Assembly (NCBI GenBank): GCA_947174665.1
Contig: CAMWJV010000014.1
Location: 1-39,131 of the forward strand
Direction of reading: 5' to 3'
DNA from: an uncultured Lachnospiraceae bacterium
GTDB taxonomy: Bacteria; Bacillota; Clostridia; Lachnospirales; Lachnospiraceae
DNA: 39,131 nucleotides
Made by a program: the position numbers and the translations under genes. Shown piece after piece: positions 14,801 through 24,255 of this stretch. The number at the start of each line of letters is the position of its first letter. The first letter of the stretch is position 1. The notes under the pieces were generated by a model. That model made no database searches, was not told where the DNA came from, and saw nothing but the letters and a program-made list of their open reading frames with translations.

Positions 14801-16105
14801 ATGGACGAGAATCAGTATTATTTTGACAATATAAACAATATGCAGCCGGGACAGCCTCCGCAGAAGGAGAAGGGGAGCGGAAAGGGTCTCTTTCTTGCAG
14901 GTCTTGTGTCAGGAATTGCCGTTGCGCTGCTGGTGGTGGCAATCGGCTGGGCGGCAATGGAAATTCAGAAAGCTGCAGAGAGCCATAGCGATGTAAGCAA
15001 GGTGGAGCTGGATGAGGATTCGGCGTTGGATTCCAACACGATCACAAAGCTTCAGACATTGGAGGCGACCATCGAAAGGTATTTCTTTCTCCATGAGGTT
15101 ACCAACGAAGAACTGCGGGAGGGACTTTTCAAGGGCCTTTTGGCATCTCTGGACGACCCCTACTCCGAGTATTATACCGCAGAGGAGCTGAACGTCATGA
15201 TGGAGCAGTCCAAGGGAATTTATTACGGCATCGGCGCTTATGTTCAGCTTGACACGAGTACGGGGCTGCCGAAGATCAGCGGCGTGATTGCAGGTTCTCC
15301 AGCGGAGGAGGCAAATCTGCGGGCCGAAGACCTGATCTATGAGGTGGACGGAACATCTACTTATGGCCTGAATCTGACGGAAGCGGTTGCGCTGATCAAG
15401 GGACCGGAGGGAACGGAGGTAGAGCTGACCTTGATTCGGGAGGGGGAGAGCGATTATTTGAAGCTTACCCTGACCAGAAGAAAAGTGGAGTCTCCTACGG
15501 TGGAATTCTCCATGCTGGAGGATGATATGGCATATATCCGGGTCACTGAATTTGATGATGTGACTGTGGACCAGTTTGCGGATGCCCTTGCTATGGCTAA
15601 GGGATCGGATGCGGGGGGCATCATTCTTGACCTGAGAGGAAATCCGGGTGGAAATCTGAATGCTGTTGTGGATATGTGTAACATGATCCTGCCGGAGGGT
15701 ATGATCGTCTATACAGAGGACAAATACGGAAACAGAGATGAGTATAAGTGTGACGGCAAGCATGTACTGGAGCTGCCCCTGGTAGTTCTTGTGGACATGA
15801 ATTCCGCCAGCGCTGCAGAGATCATGGCGGGGGCCATCAAGGACTACGAAATCGGTACCCTGGTGGGAACAACTACCTTTGGCAAGGGAATCGTACAGCA
15901 GATCATGTCCTTCAGGGACGGATCTGCAATCAAGCTTACCATCAGCGCTTATTACACGCCAAACGGCAACAACATTCACGGAATAGGAATTGAGCCGGAT
16001 GTGGTATGTGAATTTGACGGGACAGCATACTATGGAAGCGAGGATCATCCCGACAATCAGCTGGAGAAGGCGAAAGAGGTGCTGAGAGAGAAGATAGGAA
16101 GATAA
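14801..16105 (+). CDS. C-terminal processing peptidase, S41 family (CtpA-like)
   Basis: A 434-residue protease. AAGGAG at 14788-14793 sets the start at ATG 14801, not at the longer frame from 14753. It has an N-terminal membrane anchor (about 28-50), a PDZ domain (about 130-210, GVIAGSPAEEANLRAEDLI) and an S41 catalytic core. The expected Ser-Lys dyad is S337 in NSASAAE and K362 in FGKGIVQ, spaced 25 apart as in Prc and CtpA. It acts outside the membrane, trimming or degrading envelope proteins. Placed directly after the M23 hydrolase, it may control the level of that enzyme, as described for CtpA-type proteases in other bacteria; that link is inference. Confidence 0.93.
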   Translation: MDENQYYFDNINNMQPGQPPQKEKGSGKGLFLAGLVSGIAVALLVVAIGWAAMEIQKAAESHSDVSKVELDEDSALDSNTITKLQTLEATIERYFFLHEVTNEELREGLFKGLLASLDDPYSEYYTAEELNVMMEQSKGIYYGIGAYVQLDTSTGLPKISGVIAGSPAEEANLRAEDLIYEVDGTSTYGLNLTEAVALIKGPEGTEVELTLIREGESDYLKLTLTRRKVESPTVEFSMLEDDMAYIRVTEFDDVTVDQFADALAMAKGSDAGGIILDLRGNPGGNLNAVVDMCNMILPEGMIVYTEDKYGNRDEYKCDGKHVLELPLVVLVDMNSASAAEIMAGAIKDYEIGTLVGTTTFGKGIVQQIMSFRDGSAIKLTISAYYTPNGNNIHGIGIEPDVVCEFDGTAYYGSEDHPDNQLEKAKEVLREKIGR

Positions 16106-16108
16106 AGG

Positions 16109-16133
16109 GAACAAATTTTCGGAACAAATGTTC
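16109..16133. promoter_or_regulatory. LexA/DinR-type SOS box upstream of uvrBA (one full site, one degenerate)
   Basis: GAAC-AAAT-GTTC at 16122-16133 fits the core of the Firmicute DinR/LexA consensus GAACRNRYGTTC exactly. A second, imperfect copy GAAC-AAAT-TTTC lies 13 bases upstream at 16109-16120. Placement just before the uvrB promoter is what SOS control of nucleotide excision repair requires. Binding itself is not shown. Confidence 0.75.
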
Positions 16134-16153
16134 TAAAAATTGCTGTTTTCATC

Positions 16154-16182
16154 TATACAAATAAATTATCCTATGATATAAT
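16154..16182 (+). promoter_or_regulatory. Promoter of uvrBA
   Basis: TATACA (16154-16159), 17 bases, consensus TATAAT (16177-16182), with a TGA extended -10. It lies 20 bases downstream of the LexA-type box and about 205 bases before uvrB, leaving a leader of nearly 200 bases with no gene. Toward its 3' end the leader contains a second purine-rich AAGGGGG followed by a 4-codon ORF (ATG 16356). Confidence 0.65.
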
Positions 16183-16212
16183 GTGGAAGCCAAAGAAGTG
16201 GCTTCCACTTTT
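16183..16212 (+). terminator. Hairpin plus T tract directly abutting the uvrB -10 element
   Basis: GTGGAAGCCA (16183-16192) and TGGCTTCCAC (16199-16208) form a perfect 10-bp stem with a 6-base loop and a following TTTT. As a terminator it would end transcripts of the ftsEX-ctpA operon. It begins at the base after TATAAT, so a transcript from the uvrB promoter would start inside the left arm and not form the hairpin. It may instead or also be a protein-binding inverted repeat. Confidence 0.6.
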
Positions 16213-16387
16213 AATATGTGCGCAGCGGTACACTTTTCAGCCAGGCACTGAATAAGCCGGACTTGATAATAGCGCAGCAAGATTTGACAGGAGTCAACTA
16301 TGCAGGATTAGGTGGAACAGACAGATCCGTTTTAAGATGCCTGAAGGGGGAATAATGAAAAATGAGTGATTTAAAGGGGGAATCTTT

Positions 16388-18379
16388 ATGGATCATTTTA
16401 AATTAGTATCAGAATACGCCCCCACGGGCGACCAGCCCCAGGCCATCACCGATCTGGTGAAGGGCTTTCAGGAAGGTAACCAATTTCAGACTTTGCTGGG
16501 TGTAACAGGCTCAGGCAAGACCTTCACCATGGCAAATGTCATTCAGGCCCTGAATAAACCCACTTTGGTAATCGCGCACAACAAGACTCTGGCGGGACAG
16601 CTGTACGGTGAGTTCAAGGAATTTTTTCCTGAAAACGCAGTAGAATATTTTGTGTCCTATTACGATTATTACCAGCCGGAGGCGTATGTGCCCTCTTCCG
16701 ACACCTATATTGCTAAGGACTCCGCCATCAATGACGAGATAGACAAGCTGCGCCTTTCCGCCACGGCCTCCCTGACAGAGCGGCGGGATGTGGTTGTTGT
16801 GGCCAGCGTGTCCTGCATTTACGGGCTGGGCAGCCCGGAGGAATTTCAGGGGATGTCCGTATCCTTAAGACCCGGCATGACCAAGGACAGAGACCAGGTG
16901 CTGCGGGAACTGGTGGATATTCAATACACCCGAAATGAGATGGATATGCAGCGCGGATGCTTCCGGGTACATGGGGATGTGGTGGAGGTGTATCCCGCTC
17001 AGGGTGGAGATTATTTTATCCGCATCGAGTTTTTCGGGGATGAGATAGACAGAATATGCCAGGTGGAACCCCTGTCCGGCAAGGTGTATGCAGCTCTGAA
17101 TCATATTATCATATATCCTGCCTCCCACTATGTGGTTCCCATAGAGAAAATCCGGATGGCATGCGACAATATTGAAAAAGAGATGGAAGAACGGGTGCGC
17201 TTTTTCAAAGGGGAGGACAAGCTGATAGAGGCCCAGCGAATTGCGGAACGCACTAACTTTGATGTAGAGATGATGCGCGAGACGGGGTTCTGTTCCGGCA
17301 TTGAGAACTATTCGAGGCATTTGAATTTTGCGCCTCCCGGAGCGCCCCCCATGACGCTGATGGACTTTTTTCCCGATGATTTTCTGATCATTATAGATGA
17401 GTCTCATATGACGATTCCTCAGATCCGCGGGATGTTTGCAGGGGACCGCTCCAGGAAGCAGACTCTGGTGGATTACGGGTTCCGCCTGCCGTCTGCTCTG
17501 GACAACAGGCCGCTGAATTTTCAGGAGTTTGAGACTCACATAGACCAGATGCTGTTTGTGTCCGCAACGCCGTCAGACTATGAGGAGGCGCATGAACTGC
17601 TCCGCACGGAACAGATCATTCGTCCCACAGGGCTGTTGGACCCGGAGGTGGATGTGAGGCCGGTGGAAGGGCAGATCGATGATCTGATAGGAGAGGTCAA
17701 CCGGGAGGTGGAGAAGCATAATAAGGTGCTGATCACCACCCTGACAAAGCGGATGGCGGAGGACTTGACGGACTACATGAAGGAAGTGGGAGTTCGGGTA
17801 AAGTATCTGCATTCCGACATTGACACCCTGGAGCGGGCGGAGATTATCCGGGACATGCGTCTGGATGTGTTCGATGTGCTGGTGGGTATCAACCTGCTGA
17901 GGGAGGGGCTGGATATTCCGGAGATTTCTCTGGTTGCGATTTTGGACGCTGACAAGGAAGGCTTCCTGCGGAGCAGCACGTCACTGATACAGACCATCGG
18001 GCGTGCGGCGCGGAATTCGGAGGGACATGTCATCATGTACGCGGACACGGTCACGGATTCCATGCGGATTGCCATAGATGAAACCAACCGCCGCCGTGAG
18101 ATTCAGATGAAGTATAACGAGGAGCATGGCATCACGCCGCAGACTATCAAGAAGGCGGTCCGGGAGCTGATCAGCATTTCCAAAGTGATTGCTAAGGAAG
18201 AGATGCAGTTCGAGAAGGATCCGGAGTCCATGAACCGTAAGGAACTGGAGAAGGTCATTGCAGATGTGCAGAAGAAGATGCAGCGTGCGGCCGCAGACCT
18301 GAACTTCGAAGCGGCGGCGGAGCTGCGTGACAAGATGATAGAACTGAAGCAAAAGCTGCAGGAGCTGGATGAAGAGTAG
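16388..18379 (+). CDS. uvrB: Excinuclease ABC subunit UvrB
   Basis: A 663-residue nucleotide excision repair helicase of normal length. Visible features are Walker A GVTGSGKT (38-45), the DNA-clamping beta-hairpin region [12 protein letters not shown] with [15 protein letters not shown], the DEAD-like IIIDESHMT, helicase motif VI in QTIGRAARN, and a C-terminal UVR motif ([20 protein letters not shown]) that contacts UvrC. It receives damaged DNA from UvrA and verifies the lesion. AAAGGGGG precedes ATG 16388. It is 11 bases upstream of uvrA, so they form one operon under the LexA-type box. Confidence 0.98.
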   Translation: MDHFKLVSEYAPTGDQPQAITDLVKGFQEGNQFQTLLGVTGSGKTFTMANVIQALNKPTLVIAHNKTLAGQLYGEFKEFFPENAVEYFVSYYDYYQPEAYVPSSDTYIAKDSAINDEIDKLRLSATASLTERRDVVVVASVSCIYGLGSPEEFQGMSVSLRPGMTKDRDQVLRELVDIQYTRNEMDMQRGCFRVHGDVVEVYPAQGGDYFIRIEFFGDEIDRICQVEPLSGKVYAALNHIIIYPASHYVVPIEKIRMACDNIEKEMEERVRFFKGEDKLIEAQRIAERTNFDVEMMRETGFCSGIENYSRHLNFAPPGAPPMTLMDFFPDDFLIIIDESHMTIPQIRGMFAGDRSRKQTLVDYGFRLPSALDNRPLNFQEFETHIDQMLFVSATPSDYEEAHELLRTEQIIRPTGLLDPEVDVRPVEGQIDDLIGEVNREVEKHNKVLITTLTKRMAEDLTDYMKEVGVRVKYLHSDIDTLERAEIIRDMRLDVFDVLVGINLLREGLDIPEISLVAILDADKEGFLRSSTSLIQTIGRAARNSEGHVIMYADTVTDSMRIAIDETNRRREIQMKYNEEHGITPQTIKKAVRELISISKVIAKEEMQFEKDPESMNRKELEKVIADVQKKMQRAAADLNFEAAAELRDKMIELKQKLQELDEE

Positions 18380-18390
18380 GAGAGAGCGAT

Positions 18391-21267
18391 ATGAGCAAGA
18401 CAGAAGAGAGGGCAGCAAAGATGCTGTCGAAAGGCAAGGCCCGGGAATATATTAAAATACGCGGGGCCAGCGAGCATAACCTGAAAAATATAGACGTGGA
18501 TATTCCCAGAAATGAACTGGTGGTTCTGACCGGAATGTCTGGCTCGGGAAAATCCTCCCTGGCCTTTGATACCATATATGCGGAGGGTCAGCGGCGCTAT
18601 ATGGAATCCCTGTCCTCCTACGCAAGGCAGTTTCTCGGACAGATGGAAAAGCCGAATGTGGAGAAGATAGAGGGCTTATCTCCCGCAATTTCCATCGACC
18701 AGAAATCAACCAACCGGAATCCCCGTTCCACGGTGGGAACCGTCACGGAAATATATGACTATTTCCGCCTGCTTTACGCGAGAGTGGGTATTCCCCACTG
18801 TCCTCAGTGCGGCAGGGTGATTGCGAAGCAGACGGTGGACCAGATGGTGGACCAGATCATGGAGATGCCGGAGGGGACGAGGATTCAGCTGCTGGCTCCT
18901 GTGGTCCGCGGGCGAAAGGGTCGTCATGAGAAGGTGCTGGAGCGCGCGAAGCGGAGCGGCTATGTCAGAGTGCGCATTGACGGCAGCCTTTATGAGCTGA
19001 CGGAAGAGATTACTCTGGACAAGAATATCAAGCACAACATCGACATTATCGTGGACCGGCTGGTGGTGAAGGCGGGAATAGAGCGCCGCCTTGCGGATTC
19101 CATAGAAAATGTTCTGGATCTGGCCGATGGTCAGCTGGTGGTGGATGTTATCGGCGGTGAGCCCGTGGTCTTCAGCCAGAGCTTTTCCTGTCCTGACTGC
19201 GGAATCGGCATCAGCGAGATTGAACCCAGGAGCTTCTCCTTCAACAATCCTTTCGGAGCCTGTCCTGAGTGCTTCGGTCTGGGCTACAAGATGGAATTTG
19301 ACATTGAATTGATGATACCGGACCCGTCTTTAAGTATCAATCAGGGAGCCATCGCGGTCACGGGCTGGCAGTCCTGCATGGACCAGAAGAGCTTTACCAA
19401 TGCCATTTTGCAGGCGCTGTGCAAGGAATATAAATTTGATTTGGATACCCCCTTTGAAAAGTATTCTGAAAAGGTTAAGAATATTCTGGTTTACGGTACC
19501 GGTGAAAAAACGGTGGATGTGTATTATGAGGGTCAGAGGGGCAAGGGAGTTTACCCCGTGGCCTTCGAGGGTCTGATAAGAAACGTGGAACGCAAGTATA
19601 AGGAAACCTTTTCCGACACCATGAAGCAGGAGTATGAGACCTTTATGCGCATTACTCCCTGCAAGGAATGTAAAGGAATGCGTCTGAAAAAGGAAGCTCT
19701 GGCTGTGACGGTGTGCGACAGGAATATCCATGAGGTGACATCTATGTCTATCCTGGATCTGCATGAGTTCCTGGCGAATATGACGCTGACAAAACAGCAG
19801 CAGCTCATCGGAAAACAGATTTTGAAGGAAATCAGGGCGAGAGTCGGATTCCTGGTGGATGTGGGGTTGGAGTATCTGGCTCTCTCGAGAGGAACGGCGA
19901 CCCTGTCCGGCGGCGAAGCACAGCGCATCAGACTCGCCACCCAGATTGGTTCCGGCCTGGTGGGGGTCTGCTATATTCTGGATGAGCCCAGCATCGGACT
20001 GCACCAGAGAGACAATGATAAACTTCTGAATACCTTGAAAAACCTTCGGGATTTGGGTAATACCCTGGTTGTGGTGGAGCATGACGAGGATACAATGCTG
20101 GCGGCGGATTATGTGGTGGATATAGGGCCCGGCGCCGGTTCCCACGGCGGCGAGGTCATCGCCTGCGGTACTGCGGAGGAGATCATGCAGGTGCCTGAGT
20201 CCATAACCGGACAGTACCTGAGCGGCGCCCTGAAAATCCCTGTGCCCAGTGAGCGCAGAAAGCCTGCGGGCTGGCTGACGGTGAAAGGGGCGCAGGAAAA
20301 TAACCTGAAAAATATTGACGCGGAATTTCCGCTGGGAGTTATGACCTGCGTCACGGGAGTGTCGGGCTCCGGCAAGAGCTCGCTGGTAAACGAGATTCTT
20401 TACAAGCGCCTTGCAAGGGATCTGAACCGTGCCAGGTGTATTCCCGGAAAACACAAAAGCATTCTCGGAATTGAGCAGCTGGATAAAGTGATTGCCATCG
20501 ATCAGTCTCCCATTGGGCGAACGCCCCGCTCCAACCCGGCCACCTATACGGGAGTGTTCGACCAGATCAGGGATCTCTTTGCCTCAACGGCAGATGCCAA
20601 GGCGAAGGGCTACAGCAAAGGCCGGTTCAGCTTCAATGTAAAGGGAGGACGCTGCGAGGCCTGCGGCGGCGACGGTATCATCAAGATTGAGATGCACTTC
20701 CTGCCGGATGTGTATGTGCCCTGCGAGGTATGCGGCGGCAAAAGATACAATCGCGAGACCCTGGATGTGAAATATAAGGGCAAGAATATTTTTGACGTTC
20801 TGGACATGACGGTGGAGGAGGCTCTTCCCTTCTTTGAAAATCTGCCCTCCATTCGAAACAAGATACAGACGCTCTATGATGTGGGATTGTCCTATGTAAA
20901 GCTGGGCCAGCCATCCACAACCCTGTCCGGCGGCGAGGCACAGCGCATCAAGCTTGCCACCGAGCTGTCCCGACGCAGCACGGGAAAGACCATCTATATT
21001 CTGGACGAGCCTACCACCGGACTGCATTTTGCGGATGTACACAAGCTGGTGGACATTCTGCACAGGCTGGCGGACGGCGGAAATACGGTGGTAGTCATCG
21101 AGCATAATCTGGATGTGATCAAGACTGCGGACTACATTATAGACATCGGCCCGGAGGGCGGCGAGAGAGGTGGAACCATTATTGCCAGAGGGACGCCGGA
21201 GGAAGTGGCGGAGAACAAAAAGTCCTACACGGGTGCCTATGTGAAAAAAATGTTGGAAAGGGCCTAA
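18391..21267 (+). CDS. uvrA: Excinuclease ABC subunit UvrA
   Basis: A 958-residue DNA damage sensor with two ABC ATPase modules. Walker A motifs are GMSGSGKS (about 49) and GVSGSGKS (about 656). Signature motifs [10 protein letters not shown] appear in both halves. Zinc-binding cysteine sets appear as CPQCG, CPDCG...CPEC and CEACG...CEVC. Both nucleotide sites look intact and the length is normal. GGAGAG precedes ATG 18391. The gene ends before a long hairpin terminator. A full-length antisense frame over the C-terminal half is a shadow. Confidence 0.98.
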   Translation: MSKTEERAAKMLSKGKAREYIKIRGASEHNLKNIDVDIPRNELVVLTGMSGSGKSSLAFDTIYAEGQRRYMESLSSYARQFLGQMEKPNVEKIEGLSPAISIDQKSTNRNPRSTVGTVTEIYDYFRLLYARVGIPHCPQCGRVIAKQTVDQMVDQIMEMPEGTRIQLLAPVVRGRKGRHEKVLERAKRSGYVRVRIDGSLYELTEEITLDKNIKHNIDIIVDRLVVKAGIERRLADSIENVLDLADGQLVVDVIGGEPVVFSQSFSCPDCGIGISEIEPRSFSFNNPFGACPECFGLGYKMEFDIELMIPDPSLSINQGAIAVTGWQSCMDQKSFTNAILQALCKEYKFDLDTPFEKYSEKVKNILVYGTGEKTVDVYYEGQRGKGVYPVAFEGLIRNVERKYKETFSDTMKQEYETFMRITPCKECKGMRLKKEALAVTVCDRNIHEVTSMSILDLHEFLANMTLTKQQQLIGKQILKEIRARVGFLVDVGLEYLALSRGTATLSGGEAQRIRLATQIGSGLVGVCYILDEPSIGLHQRDNDKLLNTLKNLRDLGNTLVVVEHDEDTMLAADYVVDIGPGAGSHGGEVIACGTAEEIMQVPESITGQYLSGALKIPVPSERRKPAGWLTVKGAQENNLKNIDAEFPLGVMTCVTGVSGSGKSSLVNEILYKRLARDLNRARCIPGKHKSILGIEQLDKVIAIDQSPIGRTPRSNPATYTGVFDQIRDLFASTADAKAKGYSKGRFSFNVKGGRCEACGGDGIIKIEMHFLPDVYVPCEVCGGKRYNRETLDVKYKGKNIFDVLDMTVEEALPFFENLPSIRNKIQTLYDVGLSYVKLGQPSTTLSGGEAQRIKLATELSRRSTGKTIYILDEPTTGLHFADVHKLVDILHRLADGGNTVVVIEHNLDVIKTADYIIDIGPEGGERGGTIIARGTPEEVAENKKSYTGAYVKKMLERA

Positions 21268-21338
21268 TGTAATCAAAACTTTTGGCCGATATGTATTATG
21301 CGTGGATTAAAATGCGTATACAGCAGTGAATAAACGAG

Positions 21339-21396
21339 CACGGATGCACAAAACAGGCGGAAGGAATCCGCTGATTTGCGATATCCGTGTTTTTTT
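21339..21396 (+). terminator. Long imperfect-hairpin terminator after uvrA
   Basis: CACGGAT (21339-21345) pairs with ATCCGTG (21383-21389) and runs straight into seven Ts. Inside, GCGGA (21357-21361) pairs with TCCGC (21367-21371), and the arms between can pair further with mismatches (GCACAAAACAG opposite CTGATTTGC). The whole 51-base hairpin is unusually long for a simple terminator. Confidence 0.85.
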
Positions 21397-21450
21397 GCAG
21401 CCCCCTGTAAAATTTTTATAAAAAAGCTATGAAAATAAATGGATTTCGGT

Positions 21451-21456
21451 TATAAT
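21451..21456 (+). promoter_or_regulatory. Candidate -10 element of the mbl-flhO-flgG transcript
   Basis: A consensus TATAAT 59 bases before the mbl start. No good -35 lies 16-18 bases upstream (TATGAA at best), so either activation or an upstream AT-rich element would be needed. GAAAGGGG precedes the start codon. Confidence 0.4.
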
Positions 21457-21514
21457 GAAAATTGTATGACTGGGTTTAGATAATCGGAGTTCATCAGAAA
21501 GGGGCATAGGCAGT

Positions 21515-22507
21515 ATGCAGTGTACAGATATCGGTATTGATTTGGGTACGGCCAGTATTTTAGTATACATCAGAGGAAAGGGCGTTGTTTTGAAGGAGCC
21601 CTCCGTTGTGGCATTTGATAGAGACACCAACAAGATTAAGGCTATCGGCGAAGACGCGCGCCTGATGCTGGGAAGGACTCCCGGCAATATTGTGGCGGTG
21701 CGTCCTCTGCGTCAGGGTGTTATCTCTAATTACACCGTTACCGAGAAAATGATGAAATATTTTATCCAGAAGGCGCTGGGCAGGAGAGCATTCAGAAAAC
21801 CCCGCATTGCGGTCTGCGTTCCCAGCGGCGTTACGGAGGTTGAGAAGAAGGCGGTTGAGGATGCAACCTATCAGGCAGGAGCCAGGGAGGTTGCCATTAT
21901 TGAGGAGCCTATTGCAGCGGCCATCGGGGCCGGTATTGATATTTCCAAGCCCTGTGGAAATATGATTGTTGACATAGGGGGCGGTACATCCGATATAGCG
22001 GTCATTTCTCTGGGAGGAACTGTCGTCAGCGCTTCCATCAAGATTGCGGGAGACGATTTCGACGAGGCAATCGTCCGCTATATGCGTAAGAAGCATAACT
22101 TGCTGATTGGTGAGCGGACAGCAGAGGATTTGAAGATTAAGATTGGTTCTGCCTATCCAAGGAACGAGGTAGACTATATGGACGTGAGGGGACGCAATCT
22201 GGTTACCGGTCTTCCCAAGACGGTGAAGGTATCCTCCGAGGAATCAGAAGAAGCGCTCCGGGAGACCACAGCCCAGATAGTGGAAACCATCCACAGTGTG
22301 CTGGAGAAGACGCCTCCCGAGCTGGCAGCGGATATTGCTGACAGAGGAATCGTGCTCACGGGCGGCGGCAGTTTGCTGCGCGGGCTGGAGGAGCTTATAT
22401 CCGCAAAGACGGGAATCAACACCATGACGGCTGAGGATCCCATGACAGCGGTGGCGGTAGGCACAGGAAGATATGTGGAATTCCTGTCAGGGTACAGGGA
22501 AAGTTAG
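21515..22507 (+). CDS. mbl: MreB-family actin-like protein, Mbl type
   Basis: A 330-residue bacterial actin. The phosphate-1 motif is DIGIDLGTASILVYI, phosphate-2 is IVDIGGGTSDIAVISL, and the adenosine motif is IVLTGGGSLLRGLEELI; KEPSVVAFD and EEPIAAAIGAGIDI are typical MreB segments. It polymerises under the membrane and guides sidewall peptidoglycan synthesis. The gene directly precedes two flagellar rod genes, the same order as mbl-flhO-flhP in Bacillus subtilis, which is why I call it Mbl rather than MreB. No mreC or mreD follows. The start follows GAAAGGGG. Confidence 0.93.
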   Translation: MQCTDIGIDLGTASILVYIRGKGVVLKEPSVVAFDRDTNKIKAIGEDARLMLGRTPGNIVAVRPLRQGVISNYTVTEKMMKYFIQKALGRRAFRKPRIAVCVPSGVTEVEKKAVEDATYQAGAREVAIIEEPIAAAIGAGIDISKPCGNMIVDIGGGTSDIAVISLGGTVVSASIKIAGDDFDEAIVRYMRKKHNLLIGERTAEDLKIKIGSAYPRNEVDYMDVRGRNLVTGLPKTVKVSSEESEEALRETTAQIVETIHSVLEKTPPELAADIADRGIVLTGGGSLLRGLEELISAKTGINTMTAEDPMTAVAVGTGRYVEFLSGYRES

Positions 22508-22528
22508 TGGAATACGGAGGAAATACTG

Positions 22529-23305
22529 ATGTTAAAAGGGTTATACACCGCATACACGGGCATGATCAATGAACAGCACAGAATGGACACCATGACCAAC
22601 AATCTGGCAAATGCCAGTACGGTGGGATACAAAAAGGAAGGCGCTACCAGCCAGTCCTTTGACAGGGTCCTGGCGTTAAAGATTAAGGATGAGTCCATTG
22701 GACTGCAGAATGTGCAGCGGTTGGGTTATAACAATCCGGGTGTCAAGATTGGTGAAAATTATACGGATTATACCCAGGGTTCTTTCCGGGTGACAGACAA
22801 TACCTATGACCTTGCTCTGGCAGGAGAAGGATTTTTTGCCATTGAATTTACCAACAAGGCAGGAGAGACATCCACCATGTACACCCGTGCAGGCCAGTTT
22901 ACCCTGAACAGGGAAGGCTATCTTGTGACAGAGGATGGGGACTATGTACTGGATACTCAAAACAGGAGGATTCAGTTGAACACGCTGATTGACTCAAAGA
23001 TCAGAGATGATGGCACCATCTCCCAGAACGGCGTTGATGTGGCAAGGATTCAGGTGGCGGATTTTGAGGATTACAATTACCTGGAGAAATACGGCGAGAC
23101 ATATTATCGCCCTATAGAAGGTGCCACGCGCATCGACGGAGCTGCGGAGGTAAAGTCGGGATATCTGGAAATGGCCAATGTGCAGATAGTGTCCGAGATG
23201 GTGAATCTCATTTCCATTACCCGGGCATATGAGAGCAACCAGAAGATCATCCAGACTTATGACAGTTCCCTTGAAATTGCGGTTTCACAATTGGGAAAAC
23301 TGTAA
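22529..23305 (+). CDS. flhO: Flagellar hook-basal body protein (FlhO/FlgF-like)
   Basis: A 258-residue flagellar rod protein. The N-terminal rod signature is LKGLYTAYTGM followed by MDTMTNNLANASTVGYKKEG; the centre has AGEGFFAIE and YTRAGQFTLNREGYLVT; the C-terminus ends with VQIVSEMVNLISITRAYESN and a D0 coiled coil. These are the conserved D0/D1 features of the FlgF/FlgG group. The proximal-rod FlgF-like (FlhO) assignment rests on order: it is the first of two rod genes after mbl. GGAGG lies ahead of ATG 22529. It is exported by the flagellar type III system and so lacks a signal peptide. Confidence 0.9.
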   Translation: MLKGLYTAYTGMINEQHRMDTMTNNLANASTVGYKKEGATSQSFDRVLALKIKDESIGLQNVQRLGYNNPGVKIGENYTDYTQGSFRVTDNTYDLALAGEGFFAIEFTNKAGETSTMYTRAGQFTLNREGYLVTEDGDYVLDTQNRRIQLNTLIDSKIRDDGTISQNGVDVARIQVADFEDYNYLEKYGETYYRPIEGATRIDGAAEVKSGYLEMANVQIVSEMVNLISITRAYESNQKIIQTYDSSLEIAVSQLGKL

Positions 23306-23349
23306 GCCTGAAAATATGATTTATTAGTTACAGAAAGGAAGTATACGAA

Positions 23350-24165
23350 ATGGTACGCAGTTTATGGACGGCGGCAACCGGTATGATTGCCCAGCAGACA
23401 AATCTTGACACAATAGCCAACAACCTTTCAAATGTCAATACTACCGGCTATAAGACGCAGGTCAATGAATTCAAGACTCTGCTGTATCAGACCCTGCAGA
23501 CCAGAACCACCACAGCAAACGGCGCGCAGAAGCCTACCAGCGCACAGGTGGGACTTGGTACCCGCAACTCTGCAATCTCTTCAATTTTCAGGGAGGGCAA
23601 CCTGATCTCATCCGACAGTGAGACTTCATTTGCCATTGACGGTAAAGGTTTCTTTGCAGTGCGCGGGGAGGACGGTAATACATACTATACCCGTAACGGT
23701 AATCTGAAATTTACCCTTGCCACCAACGGAAACATGCTTGCTACCACGGATGGCCTTCCGGTGTTGGATACCAACGGTCAGCCCATTATAATAAATAATT
23801 CTTATATCATGAGCAGGATTACGGTCACTAAAGACGGAGAACTCTGTTATCCGGATGAAAGAAACAATCCCCAGTCTATGGGGCGGATAATCGGAGTATT
23901 CCAGTTTAACAACCCCAACGGTCTGGCTAAACTGGGTGACAGCCTTTATGAGCAGACGGCAGCCAGTGGCCAGCCTATTAACGAAGCCACCAACCCCAAT
24001 GTGGAGAAGAGTGCGATTCTCCAGAATTTTTTGGAAGGATCCAACGTCCAGGTGGCGGATGAGATGGTAAACATGATTGTAGCTCAGCGTGCATACGAAC
24101 TGAACTCCAAAGCGATCATAGCATCCGACGAAATGCTGCAGCAGGCTAATAACCTACGGAGATAG
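23350..24165 (+). CDS. flgG: Flagellar basal-body rod protein FlgG (FlhP-like)
   Basis: A 271-residue distal-rod protein. It starts with the FlgG signature MVRSLWTAATGMIAQQTN, then LDTIANNLSNVNTTGYKTQV. It contains IDGKGFFAV and YTRNGNLKFT, and ends with LEGSNVQVADEMVNMIVAQR and an AYELNSKAI-type D0 helix. It is a paralogue of the preceding gene, with AGAAAGGAAG before ATG 23350. The expected partner genes for hook and motor are not in the window, so the flagellar regulon is dispersed. The noncoding stretch after it holds repeats rather than a plain terminator. Confidence 0.93.
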   Translation: MVRSLWTAATGMIAQQTNLDTIANNLSNVNTTGYKTQVNEFKTLLYQTLQTRTTTANGAQKPTSAQVGLGTRNSAISSIFREGNLISSDSETSFAIDGKGFFAVRGEDGNTYYTRNGNLKFTLATNGNMLATTDGLPVLDTNGQPIIINNSYIMSRITVTKDGELCYPDERNNPQSMGRIIGVFQFNNPNGLAKLGDSLYEQTAASGQPINEATNPNVEKSAILQNFLEGSNVQVADEMVNMIVAQRAYELNSKAIIASDEMLQQANNLRR

Positions 24166-24177
24166 CGAGTAAAGGTC

Positions 24178-24213
24178 ACAAATCATATGCTTGCATAATG
24201 ATTTGTAAATTTT
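24178..24213 (+). terminator. AT-rich hairpin after flgG, possible weak terminator
   Basis: ACAAATCAT-ATGC (24178-24190) pairs with GCAT-A-ATGATTTGT (24193-24206) with one bulged base and a 2-base loop, followed by AAATTTT. It starts 13 bases past the flgG stop. The T run is short, so read-through to the rod-binding gene is likely. Confidence 0.4.
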
Positions 24214-24255
24214 ACGAGCATGGCGAATGAGCGTAGGGCGAAGCCCGTAGCGAAT

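Noticed and set aside
14909..16114. 401-residue open frame on the minus strand
   Set aside because: It is antisense to the whole ctpA gene, has no ribosome binding site, and its translation is His/Cys/Leu-rich low-quality sequence typical of a shadow frame.
19330..20454. 374-residue open frame on the minus strand
   Set aside because: Antisense to uvrA, whose motifs are intact on the plus strand; the predicted peptide has no recognisable domain.
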